Positions 17,343-26,970 of a DNA stretch of 64,000 nucleotides are shown one piece after another. This stretch comes from Bacillus sp. Marseille-P3661. Lineage in GTDB: Bacteria > Bacillota > Bacilli > Bacillales > Bacillaceae_J. The notes below the pieces were generated by a model, which was not told the origin of the DNA, did not search any database, and saw nothing but the letters and a program-made list of their open reading frames with translations. How positions within the stretch are numbered: the first letter of the stretch is position 1; each line of letters begins with the position of its first letter. A program made the position numbers and the translations under genes. Location of the stretch: positions 455,303 through 519,302 of the forward strand of contig NZ_LT965953.1 in assembly GCF_900240995.1 (NCBI RefSeq), read 5' to 3'.

Positions 17343-18917
17343 TTGAAGAAACTATTAATGCTGACGTCTCTTGCTTTTGTATTAATATTGGGAGCTTGTG
17401 GCACTAATTCAACTGAAAATGCCAATGAAGAGACAAAAACTAATGCAAATGAAAGCGCACCTAGTGGTGAACCACAATATGGCGGTACATTAACACTAGC
17501 AGATTTATCAGATGGGCAAAGTCTAGATCCACACGTGGTAACAGATGCTGCGTCAATGCGTTATATTGAAAATATGTACAATACATTATTTCGTTATAAA
17601 AATGGAACATATGGTGAACTAGAAGGTGATCTTGTAAAGGATTACACTATTTCTGAAGATGGGAAAGTTTACACATTCAATTTACATGAAGGCGTGCTGT
17701 TCCACAATGGAGATGAGTTAACGTCTGAAGATGTAAAGTATTCAATTGAACGAATTATTGATAAAGAAGTTCGTGCAGCACAATTTGCATCAATTGAGTC
17801 TATTGAGACACCAGCACCTAATACAGTGGTGTTTAATTTATCAGAGCCTGTTGCACCGTTGTTAACGTTTTTAGCTTATCCCGTTAATGCTATCGTAAAT
17901 CAAACGGTTGTTGAAGAAAACGGTGGAAGTCTTGATAATGCTGATGCTGGTAGTGGACCATTTAAGCTAGTTGAATGGAAAAAGGACCAAGCATTAACAC
18001 TTGAGAAAAATGAAAATTACTTTAAGGAAGGTAAGCCGTATCTTGATAAAGTGGTATGGCGCTCTATTCCAGATGAAACATCTAGAACAACTGCTTTAAG
18101 AAATAAGGAAATTGATATCGTCCTTCAAGTATCACCTAAAGATGTAGCGCTTTTAGGTAAAGAAGAGGGATTAAAGGTTGAATCAGTGACAGGAACATAT
18201 TGGGAATACCTTGGTTTAAATGTAACTGAAGGTCCATTGGCAGATAAGAAAGTTCGTCAAGCAATTGCATGGGCAATTGATCGCGAAGCGTTAAATAATG
18301 TAATTAAATTTGGACAAGCTTCGGTATTAACAAATGGTCCGATCCCACCGGGACATTGGGCGCATAATGAAGAAGCTGTTTATCCGAATCGTGATTTAGA
18401 AAAGGCTAAGGCACTTCTTAAAGAAGCTGGTTACGAAAATGGATTAAGTCTAACATTGAAAACTAGTCCAAACAAACCACAAGTTCAAGCAGGACAAGTA
18501 ATTAAACAGCAATTAGAAGAAGTAGGAATTAACGTTGAATTATTATCACAAGAAAAAAGTGTATTTTTCGAAGCGTTAGGAAAGAAAGATTTTGAAATGG
18601 CTGTAGTTGGTTGGGTAGGATTTGTAGATCCAGATGAGTTCTTATACAACATTTTCTACACTGACAAGCTTTATAATCAACAAGGCTATTCAAATAAAGA
18701 GCTTGATGCGTTATTAGATCAAGGCCGTACAACAATGGATCAAAACGAACGAGCTGAAATTTATAAAAAAGCTCAAACAATTATTGCTGAAGATGCACCA
18801 ATGGTATTCTTATATGCTAACCCACAAACATCAGCAATGGTTGAATCAGTACAAGGATTTGATGTAAATCCAACAGTATCTACAATTTCACTTGAAGATA
18901 CATGGAAACAACAATAA
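17343..18917 (+). CDS. Peptide/oligopeptide ABC transporter substrate-binding lipoprotein
   Basis: A family 5 solute-binding lipoprotein of 525 residues. The signal peptide KKLLMLTSLAFVLILGACG ends in a lipobox with lipid-carrying Cys near residue 19, followed by an Asn/Glu linker and the SBP_bac_5 fold (YGGTLTLADLSDG, VYTFNLHEGVLFHNGDELTSEDVKYSIERI, GPFKLVEW). It delivers peptides or similar ligands to the permeases encoded next. An upstream in-frame TTG (17322) exists, but AAAGGGGG at 17328-17335 places the start at the TTG at 17343. A terminator-like hairpin after the gene (18924-18956) probably lets it be made in excess over the rest of the operon. Confidence 0.92.
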   Translation: MKKLLMLTSLAFVLILGACGTNSTENANEETKTNANESAPSGEPQYGGTLTLADLSDGQSLDPHVVTDAASMRYIENMYNTLFRYKNGTYGELEGDLVKDYTISEDGKVYTFNLHEGVLFHNGDELTSEDVKYSIERIIDKEVRAAQFASIESIETPAPNTVVFNLSEPVAPLLTFLAYPVNAIVNQTVVEENGGSLDNADAGSGPFKLVEWKKDQALTLEKNENYFKEGKPYLDKVVWRSIPDETSRTTALRNKEIDIVLQVSPKDVALLGKEEGLKVESVTGTYWEYLGLNVTEGPLADKKVRQAIAWAIDREALNNVIKFGQASVLTNGPIPPGHWAHNEEAVYPNRDLEKAKALLKEAGYENGLSLTLKTSPNKPQVQAGQVIKQQLEEVGINVELLSQEKSVFFEALGKKDFEMAVVGWVGFVDPDEFLYNIFYTDKLYNQQGYSNKELDALLDQGRTTMDQNERAEIYKKAQTIIAEDAPMVFLYANPQTSAMVESVQGFDVNPTVSTISLEDTWKQQ

Positions 18918-18923
18918 TAACAT

Positions 18924-18956
18924 AACGAAACTAGCTCAACAGCTAGTTTCGTTTCA
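18924..18956 (+). terminator. Internal partial terminator after the binding-protein gene
   Basis: AACGAAACTAGCT and AGCTAGTTTCGTT form a 13-bp perfect stem with a CAAC loop and a T-rich tail (TCATTTC). It sits 7 nt after the stop in a 124-nt gap within an otherwise tight operon, fitting an attenuator that sets binding protein above membrane parts. Confidence 0.75.
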
Positions 18957-19041
18957 TTTCAATTACAATTCTCCAATTTTATCCTAAATTTTATCCTTTT
19001 ATTTCTTATTATAAACTTCATTGAATGGGGGGACTACTAGA

Positions 19042-19983
19042 ATGGTAATGTATGTGTTAAAAAGAATCCTAGTTTCAATTCCGGTGCTTTTCGGAATTTC
19101 CATACTTGCTTTCTTCTTAGTTCGAGTCGTACCAGGTGATACAGTAACTGCTATGCTTGGTTCTAACTATAACGAAGAGCAAGCGGCTATTTTACGTGCA
19201 CAGCTTGGATTAGATCAACCAGTCATCGTTCAGTATGGAATTTGGATTGGTAATGTAATAACAGGTGATTTTGGTTACTCAAACTTTACGAATCAACCGG
19301 TGCTAACTGCAATCATTCAAAGATTACCGGTAACATTAGAGTTAACGGTCTTAAGTGTTCTTTTTGCCGTCGTATTGGCAATTCCACTAGGCATTTTAGC
19401 TGCTGTTCGTAGAGGTAGTGGAATTGACTATTCATCAAGTTTTATTGGTATCCTTGGGATCTCAGTTCCTAACTTTTGGTTTGGAACATTGATGATTTTA
19501 TTATTTTCTTTAGGATTAGGCTGGGTTCCTTCTGGGGGATTTGTACCTCTATCAGAAGGCCTGATTGAAAACTTAAAAACAATGGTGTTACCAAGTATTG
19601 CAATGGGAACTACTGTTGCTGCTGTTGCGATGAGAATGACGAGATCATCAATGCTAGAAGTTATTGGCCAGGAGTATATCAAAATGGCAAGAGCTAAAGG
19701 TGTTTCAAAGGGTGCGCTTATTTGGAAACATGCACTAAAAAATGCTTTAATTCCTGTCGTAACTGTATTGGGTATTCAGACAGGTTACCTTTTAGGTGGA
19801 TCGGTTGTTATAGAACAAATCTATTCCCTGCCAGGGATTGGCCAATTAGCACTACAAGCTATCACTAACCGTGATTATGCATTGCTACAAGGTACAATTT
19901 TATTTATTGCTGGGGCTTTTGTTGTTATAAATCTACTCGTTGATATTATTTATGGACTCTTAGATCCGAAAATTCGCTATTAA
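19042..19983 (+). CDS. Peptide ABC transporter permease (DppB/OppB type)
   Basis: This inner-membrane subunit has about six helices. It starts MVMYVLKRILVSIPVLFG and contains the family sequence FLVRVVPGDTVTAMLG. The cytoplasmic EAA loop (EYIKMARAKGVSKGALIWKH, near residues 210-230) contacts the ATPases. At 313 residues it is normal for the family. The open frame begins at TTG 19021, but GGGGGG at 19027-19032 is the ribosome site for the ATG at 19042. The DppC-type partner follows 80 nt on. Confidence 0.93.
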   Translation: MVMYVLKRILVSIPVLFGISILAFFLVRVVPGDTVTAMLGSNYNEEQAAILRAQLGLDQPVIVQYGIWIGNVITGDFGYSNFTNQPVLTAIIQRLPVTLELTVLSVLFAVVLAIPLGILAAVRRGSGIDYSSSFIGILGISVPNFWFGTLMILLFSLGLGWVPSGGFVPLSEGLIENLKTMVLPSIAMGTTVAAVAMRMTRSSMLEVIGQEYIKMARAKGVSKGALIWKHALKNALIPVVTVLGIQTGYLLGGSVVIEQIYSLPGIGQLALQAITNRDYALLQGTILFIAGAFVVINLLVDIIYGLLDPKIRY

Positions 19984-20063
19984 TCTAAGAATCTATTAGC
20001 ATAGTTAAAAATTATTGGTATATGGTCCAACTACGGTACCTAAGTTGAAAGGAGATGTATAAA

Positions 20064-20903
20064 GTGGGCGAGGTATGGTTTCGATTTCGAAAAAATAAGC
20101 TAGCTTTATTCGGCTTTATTGTCATTATGACATTTATCGTTTTGTCGCTAACTGCTCCGTTTGTTTCACCATATGATCCTTATGAGATGAATCCTGGTCA
20201 AATGTTAAGCGCACCTTCCGGTGAGCATCTGTTTGGCACGGATCAATTTGGAAGGGATATATTTAGTAGAATTATTTATGGAACTCAAATTTCATTAAAA
20301 GTAGGTTTAATTTCTGTTGGGATTTCATTAATTTGCGGTGTGATTATTGGTATCGTTGCTGCCTATTACGGAAGATGGGTGGATGGATTACTCTCAAGAA
20401 TCACTGATGTAATGTTTGCTTTTCCTGATATCTTACTAGCATTAGTAATCATGGCGATTTTAGGACCTAGCTTAACAAACTTAATGATAGCAATTGGTAT
20501 CGTGTATACACCAACATTTGCACGGATTGCCAGGGGCTCGGTTCTTCAAATTAAAGATTCCTTATATATAGAAGCAGCTCGGTCAATGGGCGTTAGTAAT
20601 ATAAAAATCATGTTACGTCATATCCTTCCAAATACACTAGCTCCTATTATTGTCCAGGTAACTTTATCTTTTGCGTTTGCGATTCTTTCTGAAGCAGCGC
20701 TAAGTTTCTTAGGATTAGGCGTTTCACCTGATACACCTTCATGGGGAATTATGTTAAGTGAGGCGAAGGATTGGATGGAAATGGCTTGGTGGTCAGCGGT
20801 ATTCCCAGGAATTGCGATTACGTTAGCTGTTTTCAGTTTTAATGTGTTAGGAGACGGAGTTCGTGATGCACTTGATCCAAGATTAAAGAATGAATCAGCT
20901 TAA
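20064..20903 (+). CDS. Peptide ABC transporter permease (DppC/OppC type)
   Basis: The second permease subunit pairs with the DppB-type protein to form the channel. It shows the N-terminal OppC signature (WFRFRKNKLALFGFIVI), the periplasm-facing segment PYDPYEMNPGQ with HLFGTDQFGRDIFSRIIYG, and the EAA loop EAARSMGVSNIKIMLRH. An ATG at 20055 touches the ribosome site GAAAGGAG, so the GTG at 20064, about 10 nt away, is the better start and gives 279 residues. It is followed by the two ATPase genes. Confidence 0.93.
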   Translation: MGEVWFRFRKNKLALFGFIVIMTFIVLSLTAPFVSPYDPYEMNPGQMLSAPSGEHLFGTDQFGRDIFSRIIYGTQISLKVGLISVGISLICGVIIGIVAAYYGRWVDGLLSRITDVMFAFPDILLALVIMAILGPSLTNLMIAIGIVYTPTFARIARGSVLQIKDSLYIEAARSMGVSNIKIMLRHILPNTLAPIIVQVTLSFAFAILSEAALSFLGLGVSPDTPSWGIMLSEAKDWMEMAWWSAVFPGIAITLAVFSFNVLGDGVRDALDPRLKNESA

Positions 20904-20929
20904 GCATGATTTGAAAGGAGGTTAATCTA

Positions 20930-21919
20930 ATGGAACAAAAAGTACTTGAGGTAAAAAATTTAAAAACCTATTTTAATACGAGAAACGGTTTAGTTAAAGC
21001 AGTTGATGGTGTTGATTTTGATGTGAAAAAAGGTGAAATTCTTGCAATAGTGGGCGAGTCAGGTTGTGGGAAAAGTGTAACATCACAATCTATCATGCGG
21101 TTAATTGGACAGAAGAAAAGCGAAATCATTAGCGGTGAAGTTCTATATAAAGGTGATAATTTACTAGACAAGTCCGAATCTGAAATGCGAGAGCTGCGCG
21201 GTAAAAATATATCAATGATTTTTCAGGATCCTATGACATCATTGAACCCTGTTTACACAGTTGGGGCGCAAATTGCTGAAGTTCCAAGAATCCATGACAA
21301 AGCTGATAAAAAATCCGCTTGGAAACGAGCAATTGAAATGATTAAGAAGGTTGGTATTCCATCACCGGAATCACGTGCAACGCAATATCCTCATCAATTT
21401 AGTGGTGGGATGCGCCAACGTGGTGTCATTGCAATGTCACTGGCTGGTAATCCTGATTTGTTAATATGTGATGAACCAACAACAGCTCTTGATGTAACGA
21501 TTCAAGCACAAGTATTAGATTTAATCCGCGACTTACGCGATGAAACGAACGCAGCTATCGTTATGATTACCCACGATTTAGGTGTTGTTGCTGAGCTTTG
21601 TGATACTGTTGCGGTTATGTATGCTGGAAAAATTGTAGAGAAAGCATCTGTTGAAGAGTTATTTGCAAATCCACAGCACCCATATACAAAAGGTTTGCTT
21701 GCTTCTTTACCAAAACCGGGTTCAAGAGAAAGATTAACGCCGATTGAAGGACAACCGCCAAACCTTCATAACTTACCTCAAGGGTGTCGCTTTGCAGATC
21801 GTTGTCCGTTTGTTATGAGTAAATGTCGCGAAAAGCAACCTGAACTAATTGAAAGCAGCTTTAAAAATCATCATGTAGCATGCTGGCTTGAAGAAGAAGA
21901 AGTGGAGGAAGTTGTATGA
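20930..21919 (+). CDS. Peptide ABC transporter ATP-binding protein (DppD/OppD type)
   Basis: One of the two ATPases that drive the importer. It has Walker A GESGCGKS, the Q-loop [12 protein letters not shown], the signature FSGGMRQR, Walker [13 protein letters not shown] and the switch His in ITHDLG. The C-terminal oligo_HPY extension contains [17 protein letters not shown] and a Cys cluster ([14 protein letters not shown]) known to bind Fe-S in some homologues. It has 329 residues. The ribosome site AAAGGAGG precedes the ATG. The stop overlaps the start of the next ATPase gene by 4 nt (ATGA), so synthesis of the two subunits is coupled. Confidence 0.95.
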   Translation: MEQKVLEVKNLKTYFNTRNGLVKAVDGVDFDVKKGEILAIVGESGCGKSVTSQSIMRLIGQKKSEIISGEVLYKGDNLLDKSESEMRELRGKNISMIFQDPMTSLNPVYTVGAQIAEVPRIHDKADKKSAWKRAIEMIKKVGIPSPESRATQYPHQFSGGMRQRGVIAMSLAGNPDLLICDEPTTALDVTIQAQVLDLIRDLRDETNAAIVMITHDLGVVAELCDTVAVMYAGKIVEKASVEELFANPQHPYTKGLLASLPKPGSRERLTPIEGQPPNLHNLPQGCRFADRCPFVMSKCREKQPELIESSFKNHHVACWLEEEEVEEVV

Positions 21920-22881
21920 GTACAAAAGAATTAGTACGAATCGAAAACTTAAAAAAGCACTTTACACTTTCTAACGGCTTTCTTTCTCGTAATAAAGCAG
22001 TTGTTCAAGCGGTTGATGGCTTAAACTTTTCCATATATGAAGGGGAAACGTTAGGGATTGTTGGTGAGTCGGGTTGTGGTAAATCTACAACTGGTCGTTT
22101 ATTGCTGCGCTTATTAGATGCATCAGAAGGAAAGGTATACTTTGATGGTAAAGACTTAATGTCTTTATCTAAAGCAGAATTGAAAAATTCTCGTAAAGAC
22201 TTTCAAATGGTTTTCCAAGATCCATATGCATCATTAAATCCTCGTATGACGGTTAAAGAGCTTATTGAGGAGCCAATGAAGACGCATGGTTTATATAAAG
22301 AAAATCGACTTGAAAAAATTAAAGAGCTGTTAAATGCAGTTGGAATACCTGAAAGCTATATGGAGCGCTTTCCACATGAGTTTTCTGGAGGGCAACGTCA
22401 GCGGATCGGAATTGCGCGTGCATTAGCTTTAAATCCAAAATTTATCGTTGCAGATGAGCCAGTTGCTGCACTTGACGTGTCCATTCAAGCTCAAATTATT
22501 AACTTAATGGTTGATCTGCAAGAAAAATACGGATTTACGTATCTATTCATTGCTCATGACTTAAGCGTTGTTCAATATATAAGTGATCGTGTTGGGGTTA
22601 TGTATCTTGGTCAAATGGTCGAGTTAGCTGAAAGCGATGAACTGTATGATAATCCACTTCATCCGTATACAAAAGCTTTGTTATCGGCTATTCCTGTTCC
22701 AGATCCAACGCGAAAAAGTGAACGAATTCCATTAAAAGGTGAAATTCCTAGTCCGGTTAATCCGCCATCTGGCTGTCGTTTCCACACACGTTGTCCAATT
22801 GCAACAGAAAAGTGTAAACAAGAAGTACCAGCTTTCCGTGAAGTGCAACCAGGTCATTTTGTCGCATGTCATGAAGTATAA
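21916..22881 (+). CDS. Peptide ABC transporter ATP-binding protein (DppF/OppF type)
   Basis: The partner ATPase of the DppD-type subunit, 321 residues. Motifs are Walker [11 protein letters not shown]-loop [15 protein letters not shown], signature [15 protein letters not shown], Walker [13 protein letters not shown], switch AHDLSVV, and the C-terminal oligo_HPY region with [14 protein letters not shown]. It starts in a 4-nt ATGA overlap with the previous gene. The DUF1028 gene begins 16 nt after its stop. Confidence 0.95.
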   Translation: MSTKELVRIENLKKHFTLSNGFLSRNKAVVQAVDGLNFSIYEGETLGIVGESGCGKSTTGRLLLRLLDASEGKVYFDGKDLMSLSKAELKNSRKDFQMVFQDPYASLNPRMTVKELIEEPMKTHGLYKENRLEKIKELLNAVGIPESYMERFPHEFSGGQRQRIGIARALALNPKFIVADEPVAALDVSIQAQIINLMVDLQEKYGFTYLFIAHDLSVVQYISDRVGVMYLGQMVELAESDELYDNPLHPYTKALLSAIPVPDPTRKSERIPLKGEIPSPVNPPSGCRFHTRCPIATEKCKQEVPAFREVQPGHFVACHEV

Positions 22882-22897
22882 GGAGGGGGATGTATTG

Positions 22898-23563
22898 ATG
22901 AAATTAAACACTTTTTCAATTATCGCCCGTTGTCCAGATACAGGCCACTTAGGTGCAGCAGTTGCAACCTGTTTTCCGGGAGTAGGTGCGCATTCGCCGC
23001 ATATAGAAGCGGATGTTGGAATTATCGTAACTCAAGGTTGGGTAAATCCAATGTTAGGAAAGAAAGGATTACAATTGCTAAAGTCAGGGAAAACTGCTAA
23101 TGAAACGTTAAATAGACTCATGCTGAATGATCCGGGTAGGGAGTTAAGGCAAATTGCAGTCCTTGATTATTATGGAAATACAGCCGCATACACTGGAATC
23201 GAAAATGATGAATACAAAGGTCATATTATCGGGAGAAATTGCTCTGTACAAGGCAATCTTCTAACAAGTCCTGCTGTATTGGAAGCAATGTTAGAAACGT
23301 TTGAATTTACAGAAGGATTGTTAGAAAATCGACTTTTAGCCGCATTGGAAGCAGGACAAGCAGCCGGTGGTGATAAGCGCGGAAAGCAATCGGCTGTTAT
23401 AAAAGTTGAGGCAATAGACGGTTTTCCCTATGTGGATTTTCGCGTGGATGATCATGATAATCCTATTGGAGAATTAAGAAGAATCTATGAGAAGAATAAA
23501 CATATTTTAATTGATCGTTATCATGAGTGGGTAGACGCTGTAAAAGAAGGCAATAAATTATAA
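22898..23563 (+). CDS. DUF1028 family protein (putative Ntn-hydrolase-like enzyme)
   Basis: This 221-residue protein starts MKLNTFSIIARCPDTGHLGAA and contains VATCFPGVGAHSPH, VTQGWVNPMLGKKG, AYTGIENDEYKGH and AALEAGQAAGGDKRGKQSAV. These are the conserved blocks of DUF1028, a family thought to share the fold of Ntn hydrolases such as the proteasome and glycosylasparaginase. No reaction is established as far as I know. The open frame extends back to 22739 inside the ATPase gene, but AAGGAGGGGG at 22880-22889 marks the ATG at 22898. Its place inside a peptide import operon with two hydrolases suggests action on imported amides or modified peptides. Confidence 0.88.
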   Translation: MKLNTFSIIARCPDTGHLGAAVATCFPGVGAHSPHIEADVGIIVTQGWVNPMLGKKGLQLLKSGKTANETLNRLMLNDPGRELRQIAVLDYYGNTAAYTGIENDEYKGHIIGRNCSVQGNLLTSPAVLEAMLETFEFTEGLLENRLLAALEAGQAAGGDKRGKQSAVIKVEAIDGFPYVDFRVDDHDNPIGELRRIYEKNKHILIDRYHEWVDAVKEGNKL

Positions 23564-23623
23564 TTCATTCGAATGTAAAACGTAACACCAACGTAAAATT
23601 AGGTTTTCTTCAGAGGTGTATGA

Positions 23624-25765
23624 ATGAAAGAAACAGCACTAGCTTCTATAGCAACAAAATTTAATCAAGATGGGATATCGATATGGTTAAATGAGGATGA
23701 AACAATTTCATGTATCTCTGAATGGAACGGCTGTCCTGATATATATCAGGACGTTGTTCATTTTTTTCAGAAAGACAAAAAAGAACTTCAATTAGAAAAC
23801 TCCCATCTCTTCAAAGTTCATGATTTTGTTATTGCTTTGCACGGTAAAACAAAAATAAATCGCTATGAGACTTTTCATTACCTAAATGAATGGTATCCAT
23901 GGATAAATACTTTGGTTGAATTAGAAAAAAATATTCAGCGTGAAAAATCACTGCATTTGCTAATGGATGTTGCACATACGATTGCCTCATCCTTACAAAA
24001 TGAAGATATTTTAAAAATAATCATAGAATCTGCTGTCAAAACAATCCCTAACGCTGATACGGGATTTCTATTTTTATATGACAAAAAAATTAATAAGCTG
24101 CTTGTCAAATCTGCAGTGGGCTTTAAAGAAGAAAGCTATAAGAGAACCCGGCTTGTACCAGGTGAAGGTGTCACTGGTAAAGTATTTAGTAGTAGAAAAT
24201 CAATCATGATCAACGATAAAAAGAAAATTTCTGATGAGATGGCCAATATGTCTAGCCAAAACTTTAGCCATTATATTAATTCTACAATGCTGGGTGAATT
24301 CCCAAATAGCATGATGTCCGCCCCGCTAATCTTTAAAGAAGAAGTTATCGGGGTTTTAACTATAGATAGCTTTACTAAACAAGCGAAATTTACGAACGAA
24401 GATCTGCAGATTCTAGAAGCGCTTGCTGATCATGTGGCAGTTGCAATTATGCAGTCTGAACTTTTTCAAAAAGAACGTAAATACCGTGAAGAACTACAGT
24501 TAACACATGTAGCTTTACGACATGAGCATGAACAACTACAACGTACAACTGACCTTCATAACCGTCTGACGAATATTGCAGCACAAGGTGAGGGGATTGA
24601 AGCGATCGTTAAAACGTTAGATGCTATGGTTGAAGTTCCTTTTGCCATTTATGATAGCTTATTAAAACCGCTTTATGTTTCAGATCAAGTTGAACAGAAA
24701 CGGCGACGTCCCCCAACCAATTTTTTTAAACATCCTGCTATCAAAAAATTGTTAAGCACAAAAAAGTGGCAAAAGATAGATTTAACGGAAAAAGAAATGC
24801 TTATCGTGTTTCCGATTGTAGGTGCTGAAACAATATTAGGTTTTTTATTAATTTGGACTGACAGTGAAGAATTACTAGGCAGTAATAGTGTTTTGTTTGA
24901 ATATGGCGCAACTGTTTTAGCTTTAGAGTGGACTAAACAAGAAGCCATCCGTGAAGTGCAAGAGCGGATTAAGGGTGAGTTTTTTGAAGAAGTTCTTTCA
25001 GGGCACACGAATGTTCAGTTATATGAGCAAGCCAAAAATTTAGGGCTTAAGCCTGATGATTATTATACGGTCATACTATGTCAACGAAAATCAGGGGGAC
25101 GTGGAGCCAGTCACACACCCTATATCGTTGGAATGGAACGGCAAAGATGGGTTGACCACTTAGAAAATATATTAACAGAGCATAGCTTACCAGGGTTAGT
25201 GTTTCAACGTGGTTCGATGGTTGTTGGCATTGTATCATTCTCTGCCAAAAAGCCAAAAAGCGATGCTAGAAAAATCATTAAAGACTTGTTGCCTAAATTA
25301 GAAAAGTTGCCTGAAAAAGTACAAATCGGGATAGGGCGTGTTCATAAAGGATTATTAAACTTCAAAAAATCATATACGGATGCAGAACAATGTTTAAAGG
25401 TTTTAGATAGCACGCGGGATAGAGGTGTTCTTAGTTATGCAGAAATGGGGGTATATCGATTCTTTCTCCAGCACGACCGTGAGGAGCTGCGTTTCTTTTT
25501 AATGGATATACTAGGACCATTAATAAACTATGATCAGCGTAAAAAAAGTACGCTTTTAGAAACATTGATTATGTATGTAAAGTTTGATAAAGAAATCAAT
25601 AAACTAACGGCAGAATTAAATATTCATTATAACACACTCTATTATCGTATAAATAGAATCCAAGAGATATTAGCAGTCTCGTTTGATAATCATGATGATT
25701 GGTTTAATATACAGCTTGCATGTCAGGTCTATGAATACTTAGAAGGTTCGACTGAAAATAAATAA
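23624..25765 (+). CDS. GAF and PucR-type helix-turn-helix transcriptional regulator
   Basis: The 713-residue cytosolic regulator has a short N-terminal domain, a GAF sensor domain at about residues 120-275 (ADTGFLFLYDKKINKLLVKSAVG, PGEGVTGKVF, SAPLIFKEEVIGVLTIDSF), a coiled-coil helix (QKERKYREELQLTHVALRHE region), a GGDEF-like CdaR/PucR middle domain, and a C-terminal PucR HTH (LTAELNIHYNTLYYRINRIQEIL). Such proteins usually activate catabolic genes in response to a small ligand. Lying between the transporter and the hydrolases, it is probably the local regulator. The ATG follows AGAGGTGTATGA. Frame and length are intact. Confidence 0.9.
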   Translation: MKETALASIATKFNQDGISIWLNEDETISCISEWNGCPDIYQDVVHFFQKDKKELQLENSHLFKVHDFVIALHGKTKINRYETFHYLNEWYPWINTLVELEKNIQREKSLHLLMDVAHTIASSLQNEDILKIIIESAVKTIPNADTGFLFLYDKKINKLLVKSAVGFKEESYKRTRLVPGEGVTGKVFSSRKSIMINDKKKISDEMANMSSQNFSHYINSTMLGEFPNSMMSAPLIFKEEVIGVLTIDSFTKQAKFTNEDLQILEALADHVAVAIMQSELFQKERKYREELQLTHVALRHEHEQLQRTTDLHNRLTNIAAQGEGIEAIVKTLDAMVEVPFAIYDSLLKPLYVSDQVEQKRRRPPTNFFKHPAIKKLLSTKKWQKIDLTEKEMLIVFPIVGAETILGFLLIWTDSEELLGSNSVLFEYGATVLALEWTKQEAIREVQERIKGEFFEEVLSGHTNVQLYEQAKNLGLKPDDYYTVILCQRKSGGRGASHTPYIVGMERQRWVDHLENILTEHSLPGLVFQRGSMVVGIVSFSAKKPKSDARKIIKDLLPKLEKLPEKVQIGIGRVHKGLLNFKKSYTDAEQCLKVLDSTRDRGVLSYAEMGVYRFFLQHDREELRFFLMDILGPLINYDQRKKSTLLETLIMYVKFDKEINKLTAELNIHYNTLYYRINRIQEILAVSFDNHDDWFNIQLACQVYEYLEGSTENK

Positions 25766-25780
25766 CAAGGAATGGATTAT

Positions 25781-26938
25781 ATGTACGCAATTACGAATGC
25801 AAAAATACTTACAATTTCAGGTTCTGTTATTGAAAATGGAATCGTTCTAATAAAAGACGGCAAAATAGCTTTCGTTGGAAAGCAAAAAGAGTGTCAAGAA
25901 CCTCTTGACTCGTATAAGGTAATCGATGGAGGTGGTCGGCTTGTGACACCAGGTATCATTGATGCCCATACACACCTTGGCATTGATGAAGAAGGGATTG
26001 GCTGGGAAGGGGACGATTATAATGAGTCTTCCGAATCTGTTACCCCACATATGAGAGCCATCGATGGAATTAATCCATACGATCGCGGATTTCATGATGC
26101 CGTCCAAGCTGGAATTACCTCTGTGCAAGTGATGCCAGGAAGCGCAAATGTAATCGGTGGTTTAATGGCATGTATAAAAGTTAAACCAAATCGCACCGTT
26201 GAAGAATTAATTATTCGTAATCCATCTGGCTTAAAGATTGCCCTTGGTGAAAATCCAAAGAAATTCCATGGAAAAAATGGCAGAGCGCCGCAAACAAGAA
26301 TGGGTGTTGCTGCATTATTACGTGAGCAATTTTCAAAAGCAAGAACATATATTGAAAAACGAGAAAATGGTAAGTGTGACTTTGATTTGCGAATGGAAGC
26401 ATTAGCGCTTGCATTAAAAAAGGAAATTCCAGTACGTGCCCATGCACATCGTGCAGATGATATTATGACAGCAGTTCGTATTGCGAAAGAGTTTGATCTT
26501 AATTTAAGCATTGAACACGCGACTGACGGTCGTAAAGTTGCAAAATACCTCGCAGATGCCGGTGTTCTTGTATCAGTTGGGCCTACACTGTCAAGTAAAA
26601 GTAAAGTAGAGCTAAAAGATAGCAGCTGGGAAACATATCGTGTCATGGCAGAAGAGGGAATTGATTTTGCGATGATAACCGATCATCCAGTTATCCCAAT
26701 TCAAGATTTACTTACTTCGGCTAATAAAGCAGTAAAAGCAGGTCTAAGTGAAGAAATAGCATGGAGAAGCCTAACAATTAATCCTGCTACAAACTTAGGA
26801 TTGCAAAATCGCATTGGTTCAATTGAAGTGGGCAAGGATGCAGATATCGTAATTTGGGACAATGATCCAATTATGAAAAATGGCCAAGCATTAGTAACTT
26901 TTGTAGACGGAGAAATCATCTACCAATCTGCTAAATAG
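25781..26938 (+). CDS. Metal-dependent amidohydrolase (imidazolonepropionase-like subgroup)
   Basis: The 385-residue enzyme of the amidohydrolase superfamily has a composite beta-sandwich (AITNAKILTISGSVIENGIVLI) and a TIM barrel. The metal-site motifs are IDAHTHLG (HxH), VRAHAHRADD and IEHATDG (His ligands), and ITDHPVIP (catalytic Asp). Close relatives are annotated as imidazolonepropionase-like or Xaa-Pro/Xaa-Arg dipeptidases, so the product could be a dipeptidase or deaminase. An ATG at 25772 touches the AAGGA site, so the ATG at 25781 is preferred. It is 15 nt after the regulator gene. Confidence 0.87.
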   Translation: MYAITNAKILTISGSVIENGIVLIKDGKIAFVGKQKECQEPLDSYKVIDGGGRLVTPGIIDAHTHLGIDEEGIGWEGDDYNESSESVTPHMRAIDGINPYDRGFHDAVQAGITSVQVMPGSANVIGGLMACIKVKPNRTVEELIIRNPSGLKIALGENPKKFHGKNGRAPQTRMGVAALLREQFSKARTYIEKRENGKCDFDLRMEALALALKKEIPVRAHAHRADDIMTAVRIAKEFDLNLSIEHATDGRKVAKYLADAGVLVSVGPTLSSKSKVELKDSSWETYRVMAEEGIDFAMITDHPVIPIQDLLTSANKAVKAGLSEEIAWRSLTINPATNLGLQNRIGSIEVGKDADIVIWDNDPIMKNGQALVTFVDGEIIYQSAK

Positions 26939-26970
26939 AGATTATATACACATAGGAGATGGAGATTGGC

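Noticed and set aside
22739-22897. N-terminal extension of the DUF1028 protein
   Set aside because: These codons overlap the upstream ATPase gene in another frame, and a strong ribosome site at 22880-22889 places the start at 22898.
26092-26646. 184-codon minus-strand frame inside the amidohydrolase gene
   Set aside because: Antisense shadow; the plus-strand amidohydrolase has all its catalytic motifs.
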